Assembly (NCBI RefSeq): GCF_034439435.1
Contig: NZ_JAPCKJ010000008.1
Span: forward strand, 18,688-82,687
DNA: 64,000 nucleotides
Source of the DNA: Sarcina sp034439435
Lineage (GTDB): Bacteria > Bacillota > Clostridia > Clostridiales > Clostridiaceae
Direction of reading: 5' to 3'
Positions 45,468 to 53,216 of the stretch are shown one piece after another. A model generated the notes under the pieces. The model saw only the letters and a list, made by a program, of their open reading frames with translations, had not been told where the DNA came from and made no database searches. Numbering within the stretch: position 1 is the stretch's first letter; every line of letters begins with the position of its first letter. The position numbers and the translations under genes were made by a program.

Positions 45468-45695
45468 CTAATATGCTATATTATAATTCCTTAAAGTTCC
45501 AATTAATATACCATCTAAATAAATTTCTCCATTTCTTTTAATAAATCCTCTCTTACCTTCTATATATATAATTCCACCGGGTTTTAATATTCCTGCATAT
45601 CTTCCGTCTAAATATATACATCCATCAGTACCTACTAAACCTCTTCTATTGTTTAGATAAAACTCTTTAATGCATGTTTCTTGTCTCCTTAGCAT
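45468..45695 (-). CDS. Small Gly-rich repeat protein, 75 residues
   Basis: ATG preceded by GGAGGGG. The sequence is four to five short repeats of about 15 residues with strand-turn pattern: GLVGTDGCIYLDGRYAGIL, KPGGIIYIEGKRGFI, KRNGEIYLDGILIGTL. It looks like a tiny beta-solenoid or propeller-like fold. No signal peptide. Stands alone with its own terminator. Family unknown. Confidence 0.75.
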   Translation of the reverse strand: MLRRQETCIKEFYLNNRRGLVGTDGCIYLDGRYAGILKPGGIIYIEGKRGFIKRNGEIYLDGILIGTLRNYNIAY

Positions 45696-45761
45696 ATATA
45701 CCCCTCCATTATATATTTCTTGTTTTAAGATTATATTATTAATAAATATTAAATATTACAT

Positions 45762-45794
45762 AAAAAGCATCTAGTTTTAAAAAACTAGATGCTT
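45762..45794 (-). terminator. Terminator of the acyltransferase gene
   Basis: Leftward AAGCATCTAGTTTT pairs with AAAACTAGATGCTT, followed by TTTATG. Confidence 0.85.
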
Positions 45795-45802
45795 GAATTA
45801 TC

Positions 45803-46858
45803 TTATCTATTTTCAACTATTATATCCTTAGGTTTTATCACATGACTTTCCCTAAAACGTCTATATAAAGTTAGATCTCCTTTAAATAAGAACCTACTAA
45901 CTAAGCTCTTATCTATTAAAACCGTTATAAGCAATGGCACACTTACTCCAATTATAGTGAACATTATATAGTCAAAATGGAATATATCCATAAATAAAGT
46001 AGCAACTTGCTTATGTAGATACATTATTACAAGAGAATTTACTCCCATTATAGTAAATAACTTTTTATATTTTAACTTACTGATTTGATAACTTAAAGAT
46101 AAAATAAATACTGTTATAGTTACTGGCATTATCAAATCAAATATTGGACTTTGGTAGAATGAGTATTTTATATTTAAATAATAATAAATCCCCATACTAG
46201 TATTCATTCTGAATAGTATAACAATAGCTATTCCAGATGCTATTAATGTATTTACTGATTCAAATATTTTTTGAATGTTTTTTTTGCTTATATAGTATCC
46301 TAGAGCGTAATATGGTAATGTTATTAAAACAGTATCTAAGTTCCAGAAAACAAACTGCTTACTAGTTATTTCTGTTATACTTGATGGTATAAAACTCATT
46401 GAATATATATGAGCTAAAACATAACTTAAAGCACACACTATAAATAATCTTCTAGGTTTTAATAATTTATTTAGCTGATCAAATATTACTTTAGTAACAA
46501 ACATTACAGGAATAAACCAAAACACACCCCATGTTGCCTTCCCACCATATACATATTTAAGTATTTCATGTAGTAAATCACCAAAACCAAAATTTCCATG
46601 ATAATACATCATATAATTGAAACTTATATCAACTAATGAGAACATTGCATATGGAATAAAAAATTTTATCGCCTGTTCCTTTATAGATATTCCTTTTTTA
46701 TAAAGCATTCCACTTATTATAAAGAATGCAGGCATATGGAACCAATAAAGATACGGAGCTTTTTCAAAGGGAGCATGACATAGTACAACACTTATTATTA
46801 AAATCCCCTTGGCAATATCTAAGTAATCTAATCTTTTCTTTGGTAATACAGTATTCAT
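45803..46858 (-). CDS. Membrane acyltransferase (acyltransferase 3 family)
   Basis: 351 residues from ATG 46858, about 7 nt after AGGAG that lies inside a longer frame. About ten membrane helices. Family signature at the N-terminus: RLDYLDIAKGILIISVVLCH, then YLYWFHMPAFFIISGMLY (the conserved FHMPLFF-type motif). Likely O-acetylates an envelope polysaccharide or glycan. Monocistronic, between the small repeat protein and the adhesin. Confidence 0.9.
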   Translation of the reverse strand: MNTVLPKKRLDYLDIAKGILIISVVLCHAPFEKAPYLYWFHMPAFFIISGMLYKKGISIKEQAIKFFIPYAMFSLVDISFNYMMYYHGNFGFGDLLHEILKYVYGGKATWGVFWFIPVMFVTKVIFDQLNKLLKPRRLFIVCALSYVLAHIYSMSFIPSSITEITSKQFVFWNLDTVLITLPYYALGYYISKKNIQKIFESVNTLIASGIAIVILFRMNTSMGIYYYLNIKYSFYQSPIFDLIMPVTITVFILSLSYQISKLKYKKLFTIMGVNSLVIMYLHKQVATLFMDIFHFDYIMFTIIGVSVPLLITVLIDKSLVSRFLFKGDLTLYRRFRESHVIKPKDIIVENR

Positions 46859-47066
46859 ATCATTTCTCCTACTCATTAATATAATATTGATATTACTCCC
46901 TATTTATTTTCCCCATAAATTATCTAAATATGAATATATATCAATAACTTATTTTTAATTAGTTAGATTTTTCAAATCTAGTTACTCCTAATATGATACT
47001 TTTATAATGAAACTTTAGTTTGAACTTTATATGAATTCGAAATTAAATATATATAAATTTTAACGT

Positions 47067-47125
47067 TAAAAAAAGCAAATTCTATTAAAATGAGTTTAAA
47101 ATTCATTTATAACAGAATTTGCTTT
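47067..47125 (-). terminator. Terminator of the adhesin gene
   Basis: Leftward AAGCAAATTCTGTTATAAATGA pairs across a short loop with TCATTTTAATAGAATTTGCTT and seven T, directly after the stop. Confidence 0.9.
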
Positions 47126-47128
47126 ATA

Positions 47129-50100
47129 CTATCTTACTTTCTTTCTATTTACTAACACAGCTGCTACTAAACTAATTATTATTAACCCAAGTCCTAATAT
47201 AAATATACTTCTTTCAGATAGGAATGAACCTGTCTTAGGAATCTCTTTTATATTTTCTTGTTTATTATCATTATTACCTTTTGGATTGTTATTGTTATTA
47301 CTATTATTGTTATTGCCATTACTAATTTCTGTTTTATCTTCTGATTTATTTTCCTTAGTATTTTTAGCAACAAACTCTAATAACTTATTATTCTCAGCTA
47401 TATCAAATTTAACTGGTGTTGAATCTAATACATATCCTTCTGGAGCTTTTACTTCTTCGTAAGTATAATTTCCATATGGTAAGTTATTAAACTCTACTAT
47501 ACCTTCTTTGTTTGTTGTTCCTGTCTGAACTACTTTTCCATCTAAATTCTTAACAACAAACTCTGCTCCTTCTAGTGGATTATTATTTTGTGAATCAATC
47601 TTTGTTATCTTAACTCCACCTTGTATCAGATTGTTCTTAGCTGTGAATTCTAATACTTTGTTATTTTCACTTATATCAAATTTCACTGATGTTGAATCTA
47701 ATACATATCCTTCTGGAGCCTTTACTTCTTCGTAAGTATAACTTCCGTATGGTAAGTTATTAAACTCTACTATACCCTCTTTATTTGTTGTTCCTGTTTG
47801 AACTACTTTTCCATCAGAGTTCTTAACAACAAACTCTGCTCCCTCTAGTGGATTGTTATTTTGTGAATCAACCTTTGTTATCTTAACTCCACCGTGTATC
47901 ATGTTGTTCTTAGCTGTGAATTCTAATACTTTGTTATTTTCACTTATATCAAATTTCATTGCTGTTGAATCTAATACATATCCTTCTGGTGCTTTTGTTT
48001 CTTCGTAAGTATAATTTCCATATGGTAAGTTATTGAACTCTACTATACCATCTTTATTTGTTGTTCCTGTTTGAACTACTTTTCCATCTGAGCTCTTAAC
48101 AACGAACTCCGCTCCTTCTAATGGATTGTTATTTTGTGAGTCGATCTTAGTTATCTTAACTCCGCCTTGTATCATGTCGTTCTTAGCTATAAACTCTAGA
48201 GTCTTACCATGCTCTTCTACATTAAATTGTACTGGCTCTGAATTAAGTACATATCCCTTTGGTGCTTCAACTTCTTGGAATGTATATTGTCCATATCCTA
48301 ATCCTAAAACTGTCGCAACACCTTGTTCATCAGTAACTACAGTTTGTACTACTTTGCCATTTGAATCTTTTATTTCAAACTTAGCTCCTGGTAAAGTGTT
48401 TCCTGTCTCTGAATCTACTTTTGTTATTTGTAAGTTTCCTTCTATTGGGTCATTTTTAGCTGAGAATTCTAATACTTTGTTATTTTCACTTATATCAAAT
48501 TTCACTGATGTTGAATCTAACACATGTCCTTCTGGAGCTTTTACTTCTTCGTAAGTATAAATTCCGTATTGTAAATTATTAAACTCTACTATACCATCTT
48601 TATTTGTTGTCCCAGTTTGAACTACTTCTCCATCTGAGTTTTTAACAACAAACTCTGCTCCCTCTAGTGGATTATTATTTTGTGAGTCAATCTTTGTTAT
48701 CTTAATTCCACCACTTATTTTTTTGTTTGTTACTTGTATATTTATTGGAGTACTATAACCTGACTTAACCGTAAACTCTTTTTCAATATTAGAGTTTACA
48801 TATCCTGTTGGAGCCTCTATTTCTATTAATTTATATGTTCCTGGTGGTAATTTTAATGAAGCCACTCCATTTTCATTTGTGACTAAAATACCTTCAACAT
48901 TGTTATTTAAAATATTTACTATTTTAAATTTAGCTCCACTTAACTTTATATTAATATTAGCTAAATCAATCTTTGTTATATTAACTTCACATTGATCTTT
49001 TTTATTATAGAAAGTTAAATCTATTTGGGTAGTCTGTCCTAGTTTAATTTCAAATTCTTGTTCTTCCCCAGAAAGTAAATATCCTGTTGGTGCTTTTATC
49101 TCAACTGCTTTATATTTTCCTGGTGCAAGATCAAGCCATGCTCTTCCACTATCATCTGTAGTAACCGTATCAACTATCTTATTGTTACTTAAATCAACTA
49201 TATTGAAAGTTGCTCCTTTTAGTAACTTAAGCTTATCATCTAAGTCAGACTTTTTTATAGCAACATGAGTTTTAATTATATTATTCTTAGCTGTAAATTC
49301 TAATACTTTATTATTTTCATTTATATCAAATTTCACAGCTGTTGAATCTAACACATATCCTTCTGGTGCTTTTGTTTCCTCGTAAGTATAACTTCCATAT
49401 GGTAGGTTATTAAACTCTACTATACCATCCTTATTTGTTGTCCCAGTTTGAACTACTTCTCCATCTGAGTTTTTAACAACAAACTCTGCTCCTTCTAATA
49501 GATTGTTATTTTGTGAATCAATCTTTGTTATCTTAATTCCACCTTGTACTATTTTGTTATTAGCTGTGAATTCTAATACCTTGTTATTTTCATTTATATT
49601 AAACTTTACTGCTGTTGAATCTAATACGTATCCTTCTGGCGCTTTTGTTTCTTCATAAGTATAACTTCCATATGGTAATTTATTAAATTCTACTATACCA
49701 TCTTTATTTGTTGTTCCTGTTTGAACCACTTTTCCATCTGAGTCCTTAACAGTAAACTCTGCGCCCTCTAGTAGTTTATTATTTTGTGAGTCAACCTTTG
49801 TTATCTTAACTCCACCTTTTATAATGTTATTCTTAGCTGTAAACTCTAAAGTTTTTCCATGCTCTGTTACATTAAATTGCACTGGATTTGAATTAAGTAT
49901 ATATCCCTTTGGAGCCTCAATTTCTTGGAACGTATATTGTCCATATCCTAATCCTGAAATTGTCGCAACCCCTTGCTCATCAGTAACTACAGTTTGTACT
50001 ACTTTGCCATTCGAATCTTTTATTTCAAACTTAGCTCCTGGTAAAGTATTTCCTGTCTCTGAATCTACTTTTGTTATTTGTAAGTTTCCTTGTATCGGAT

Positions 50101-52645
50101 CATTTTTAGCCATAAACTCTAATATTTTATTATTTTCATTTATATCAAATTTCACCGATGTTGAATCTAACACATATCCTTCTGGTGCTTTAAGTTCTTC
50201 GTAAGTATAACTTCCATATGGTAAGTTATTAAACTCTACTATTCCATCTTTATTAGTTGACTCAGTTTGAACTACTTTTCCATCTGAGTTCTTAACAATA
50301 AACTCTGCTCCCTCTAATAGATTATTATTTTGAGAATCAACTTTTGTTATTTTAACTCCACCGTGTATCATATTATTCTTAGCAGTAAATTCTAATATTT
50401 TATTATTCTCAACTATATCAAACTTCACTGGTGTTGAATCTAATATATATCCTTCTGGAGCTTTTGTTTCTTTATAAGTGTAGCTTCCATATGGTAAATC
50501 ATTAAACTCTACTATACCATCTTTATTTGTTGTTCCTGTTGAAACTACTTTTTCCTCTGAATTCTTAACAGTAAATTCTGCTCCTTCTAGTGGATTGTTG
50601 TTTTGTGAATCAACCTTTGTTATTTTAATTCCACCTTTAATCATAGAGTTATTTATATTACCTAAATCTAAAATAGTTCCTATATCAGTATCTAAAACTT
50701 CAAATTTTATTTCATTTGGATTTAAGTTATATCCCTTTGGAGCAACAATCTCTTTTAAATAATATGTACCAACATCATCAATATCATGAGTAATTTTCCC
50801 CTCTGAATCACTTGTTAAAATAATAGGACTTCCATCTTCATTAGTTAATTCCTTTTTATTGCTATCTAAAAGTTTAAATTTAGCACCTTCTAATGCTTTT
50901 CCAGTATTCTCATCTATTTTTTTAGCTTCAAAAGCAAATCCTTTTTTAGTTTCTACTTCATTACTAGGAGTTCCATTTATAGTTGCCACATTTTTCACTG
51001 TATTTCCATCAGGAACATTACTAAAGTCTGCTTTTATGTTTACTTTAAGATTTTCTCCGTACTCTACATCTTTTATATCATTAGTAACAGTTACTTTGTT
51101 ATTTTCTATCTTATAACTAAAATGTTCTGGTGCCTCTACTCCTATAATTTTAACCCTTGGATCTAAACTATCTACTACATTTAAATATCCCTTATCAAAG
51201 AAACCATAACAATCAAAGTTAATAGTATAGTTAACTATGTTGTTATCTCCCTTTTTAATGGTTTCTTTATCTACTGTCTTTTGTGCATTTATTGCACCTG
51301 CATTTGTTTTATATTGAACAGTCTTGTCTATTGAAGCTGATGTATTATTGTAAGTTAATTTAGCACTATTATCATAAGTTTTATTAGGCTCAACAACCTT
51401 TAATGTATAATACAAATAATAATACTTATCTGTATTCCCAAAATTTATTGTCATAGTATTGTCTTTTACTGATACTAATCCCTCTTGGTTTAACCATTTA
51501 AAAGTTCCATCAGCAGACTTTTCACCTACAGATATACTACCGTCAACTAGTGTCATACCTTCTGGAAATTTATCTATAAACACTGCATTATTAAGTTGTT
51601 TGTTATTAGGGTTAATATCTAAAGCATATCTAACTTCTCTACCCATGCTAGTATACTCTATATCTGTTTGTGTAGTAGGATCAAGACTACGTTTTGTTAA
51701 CATTGTTGAATCTTCTTTTGGTTTAACTATTGTACTACTTTCTAAAGAACCAACTGTTACTGTATTCTTGTAAGAAGGCATATCTTTAGTTATTTGCGTA
51801 GAATACTCAACTCTATATGCTGAATATGTATTTCCAAAATCTATTACAAGCGAATTTTGATAAGCCCATATTTTACCTTGAAATTTGCTTGTTACCTCTC
51901 TTTCAGCTTGGCCATATGGTGTTTCATATATTTTTACTGAATCAGTTTTCAATACCATTCCATCAGGCATATTATCTCTTAATACAGCATTATTCATTAC
52001 TTTATATTTCCCATTAAAATAAATACTATAGTTTACTATTTTATTGACTACTGGCTTATTTATATTATTAACTAAAATACCATTCTCATAACCATCATAG
52101 CCACTAGCATTAGTTACACGCTTTAATAAATCCTCTTGCCCAGCTGGATCCGGTTTTGATGGATTATCTCCTGGAGTAACTTCTACATCTACATACTTAG
52201 TAGTTCCATTAAATTCAACTGTAACTCTTTCATTTGTAGGTTTTTCTATATTTTTAGGAGTTGCAAGAATATCTAAATAACCACCTATACCAGTACTTGA
52301 CCCTTCACTAAATGTTAATATAACCTGAGTTTGTCCATTTACTTTTTTTGTTTCTACACTTGAAAAATGCTCTGGTGGATATTCAGGTATTATATTGGTA
52401 AAACACTCTGGCAAAGTAAATATAATTTTGTCACCAGGGTTAATTTTCCCTCCATTAACCACCTTATACTCTAACTTGAATTCCACCTGTTCTCCATCCT
52501 TTACAGTGCTTTTGTTGGATGTAATATTCATATCTACCCCTGGCGTGGCAGCTAATGCAGCCATGGCAGGAGATAAAATATTCATAAACATTGTTATGAA
52601 CACAGTCATAGCCGTTATAAATATTTTCCTTTTCCTTTCTCTCAC
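47129..52645 (-). CDS. Giant CnaB-repeat surface adhesin with LPxTG-like anchor
   Basis: 1838 residues from GTG 52645, with AAAGGAG upstream; a longer frame would begin inside the riboswitch. Signal peptide about 1-37. An N-terminal adhesion module (VDMNITSNKSTVKDGEQVEF) and three to four isopeptide-type domains (for example NAVLRDNMPDGMVL, NAVFIDKFPEGMTL, VVDSLDPRVKI) occupy about 38-565. Then come thirteen SpaA/CnaB repeats (about 565-1760), each with an ITK Lys, a Glu in YEETKAPEGY and an Asn in AKNN for intramolecular isopeptide bonds. The C-terminus has an Asn-rich spacer, IPKTG, a membrane helix and basic tail. Binds host or other surfaces (ligand unknown) and is covalently wall-anchored. 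Controlled by the c-di-GMP-type leader. Confidence 0.93.
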   Translation of the reverse strand: MRERKRKIFITAMTVFITMFMNILSPAMAALAATPGVDMNITSNKSTVKDGEQVEFKLEYKVVNGGKINPGDKIIFTLPECFTNIIPEYPPEHFSSVETKKVNGQTQVILTFSEGSSTGIGGYLDILATPKNIEKPTNERVTVEFNGTTKYVDVEVTPGDNPSKPDPAGQEDLLKRVTNASGYDGYENGILVNNINKPVVNKIVNYSIYFNGKYKVMNNAVLRDNMPDGMVLKTDSVKIYETPYGQAEREVTSKFQGKIWAYQNSLVIDFGNTYSAYRVEYSTQITKDMPSYKNTVTVGSLESSTIVKPKEDSTMLTKRSLDPTTQTDIEYTSMGREVRYALDINPNNKQLNNAVFIDKFPEGMTLVDGSISVGEKSADGTFKWLNQEGLVSVKDNTMTINFGNTDKYYYLYYTLKVVEPNKTYDNSAKLTYNNTSASIDKTVQYKTNAGAINAQKTVDKETIKKGDNNIVNYTINFDCYGFFDKGYLNVVDSLDPRVKIIGVEAPEHFSYKIENNKVTVTNDIKDVEYGENLKVNIKADFSNVPDGNTVKNVATINGTPSNEVETKKGFAFEAKKIDENTGKALEGAKFKLLDSNKKELTNEDGSPIILTSDSEGKITHDIDDVGTYYLKEIVAPKGYNLNPNEIKFEVLDTDIGTILDLGNINNSMIKGGIKITKVDSQNNNPLEGAEFTVKNSEEKVVSTGTTNKDGIVEFNDLPYGSYTYKETKAPEGYILDSTPVKFDIVENNKILEFTAKNNMIHGGVKITKVDSQNNNLLEGAEFIVKNSDGKVVQTESTNKDGIVEFNNLPYGSYTYEELKAPEGYVLDSTSVKFDINENNKILEFMAKNDPIQGNLQITKVDSETGNTLPGAKFEIKDSNGKVVQTVVTDEQGVATISGLGYGQYTFQEIEAPKGYILNSNPVQFNVTEHGKTLEFTAKNNIIKGGVKITKVDSQNNKLLEGAEFTVKDSDGKVVQTGTTNKDGIVEFNKLPYGSYTYEETKAPEGYVLDSTAVKFNINENNKVLEFTANNKIVQGGIKITKIDSQNNNLLEGAEFVVKNSDGEVVQTGTTNKDGIVEFNNLPYGSYTYEETKAPEGYVLDSTAVKFDINENNKVLEFTAKNNIIKTHVAIKKSDLDDKLKLLKGATFNIVDLSNNKIVDTVTTDDSGRAWLDLAPGKYKAVEIKAPTGYLLSGEEQEFEIKLGQTTQIDLTFYNKKDQCEVNITKIDLANINIKLSGAKFKIVNILNNNVEGILVTNENGVASLKLPPGTYKLIEIEAPTGYVNSNIEKEFTVKSGYSTPINIQVTNKKISGGIKITKIDSQNNNPLEGAEFVVKNSDGEVVQTGTTNKDGIVEFNNLQYGIYTYEEVKAPEGHVLDSTSVKFDISENNKVLEFSAKNDPIEGNLQITKVDSETGNTLPGAKFEIKDSNGKVVQTVVTDEQGVATVLGLGYGQYTFQEVEAPKGYVLNSEPVQFNVEEHGKTLEFIAKNDMIQGGVKITKIDSQNNNPLEGAEFVVKSSDGKVVQTGTTNKDGIVEFNNLPYGNYTYEETKAPEGYVLDSTAMKFDISENNKVLEFTAKNNMIHGGVKITKVDSQNNNPLEGAEFVVKNSDGKVVQTGTTNKEGIVEFNNLPYGSYTYEEVKAPEGYVLDSTSVKFDISENNKVLEFTAKNNLIQGGVKITKIDSQNNNPLEGAEFVVKNLDGKVVQTGTTNKEGIVEFNNLPYGNYTYEEVKAPEGYVLDSTPVKFDIAENNKLLEFVAKNTKENKSEDKTEISNGNNNNSNNNNNPKGNNDNKQENIKEIPKTGSFLSERSIFILGLGLIIISLVAAVLVNRKKVR
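47350..50930 (-). repeat. Tandem CnaB-encoding DNA repeats, about 13 units of about 270 bp
   Basis: Units share long near-identical stretches (for example the runs coding NLPYGSYTYEE and APEGYVLDST). Two diverged units (about 48720-49260) and two of a second type (starting about 48200 and 49840, coding ITKVDSETGNTLPGAKFEIK) interrupt the common type, showing block duplication. Confidence 0.9.
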
Positions 52646-52682
52646 CCTAAATCGACTCCTTTGTAATTTTTTTAGATTAAAA

Positions 52683-52730
52683 TAAAAAAACCGACTAACT
52701 TTATAAAAAAATTTATAAAGAATAGTCGGT
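52683..52730 (-). terminator. Intrinsic terminator of the riboswitch expression platform
   Basis: Leftward ACCGACTA-TTTATAAA pairs with TTTATAAAG-TAGTCGGT followed by TTTTTTTATTTT. Its 5' arm overlaps the 3' end of the aptamer, so aptamer folding and termination compete. Confidence 0.88.
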
Positions 52731-52800
52731 TGCATCACTAACTCAATATATCCCAGATGCCCAAATACAGGATATATGTCATCATTACTATCTATACGTT
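52719..52800 (-). promoter_or_regulatory. Class II cyclic-di-GMP riboswitch aptamer
   Basis: Read leftward, the leader has GATAGTAATGATGA, then TTTGGGCATCTGG, then TTGAGTTAGTGATGCAACCGAC. These match, in order and spacing, the conserved blocks of the c-di-GMP-II aptamer as I remember it from Clostridium acetobutylicum (AAUGAUGAAU, UUGGGCA, GAGUUAGUAGUGCAACCGACC). P1 is GATAGT (52792-52787) with ACTATT (52726-52721). It lies between a consensus promoter and the adhesin start. Since P1 uses the same bases as the terminator's left arm, ligand binding should block termination (ON switch). Confidence 0.9.
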
Positions 52801-52884
52801 AATTCAGTTATTTTTAATTCCCTTTAACTTTTAGAACTTATTAAAATTAAGTTTCAAATTAAAACTTATCTATAAACCTATTGT

Positions 52885-52913
52885 ATAATATATCATGCAT
52901 TTTGTTTTGTCAA
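52885..52913 (-). promoter_or_regulatory. Sigma-A promoter of the adhesin gene
   Basis: Leftward TTGACA (52913-52908), 17 nt, TATTAT (52890-52885). Predicted start near 52878 gives a leader of about 230 nt. Confidence 0.85.
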
Positions 52914-53003
52914 TTTAAATTTTAACATTTATTTTAAATTATTAATTTTCAACAGTAACAAATAATAGGTATTATATAGTATAACCTATCAATTTCTATG
53001 CTA

Positions 53004-53028
53004 TTAATAAAAAAAGATTTTTTATTAA
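53004..53028. repeat. Perfect inverted repeat upstream of the sensor kinase gene
   Basis: TTAATAAAAAA, AGA, TTTTTTATTAA. Could act as a bidirectional terminator or be a chance product of AT-richness. Nearby at about 52975 is ATAGGT...ACCTAT. Confidence 0.35.
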
Positions 53029-53216
53029 TTTTAATGTTTTATTTCATAAAATTATCAATAATTTCAAATAAAAAAAGAGTGCTCCAGAAAAAAAATTGTA
53101 TTGGTTAAATATAATACTTTTTTAACTTAGTGTAAAAATTTGTATCTAGGTATGATAAAATCTAAAATATACGATAAAATATAAGTTCGAAACTCTTATA
53201 TTAAGGAGAGCAAAAC

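Noticed and set aside
48126..52685. Several long reading frames antisense to the adhesin
   Set aside because: They mirror the repeat structure, lack ribosome binding sites and known domains, and are shadows of the coding strand.
52645..52738. Adhesin start at the longer frame beginning MMQPTIL
   Set aside because: That start lies inside the riboswitch aptamer and its frame runs through the terminator; GTG 52645 has a proper ribosome binding site and leads straight into a signal peptide.
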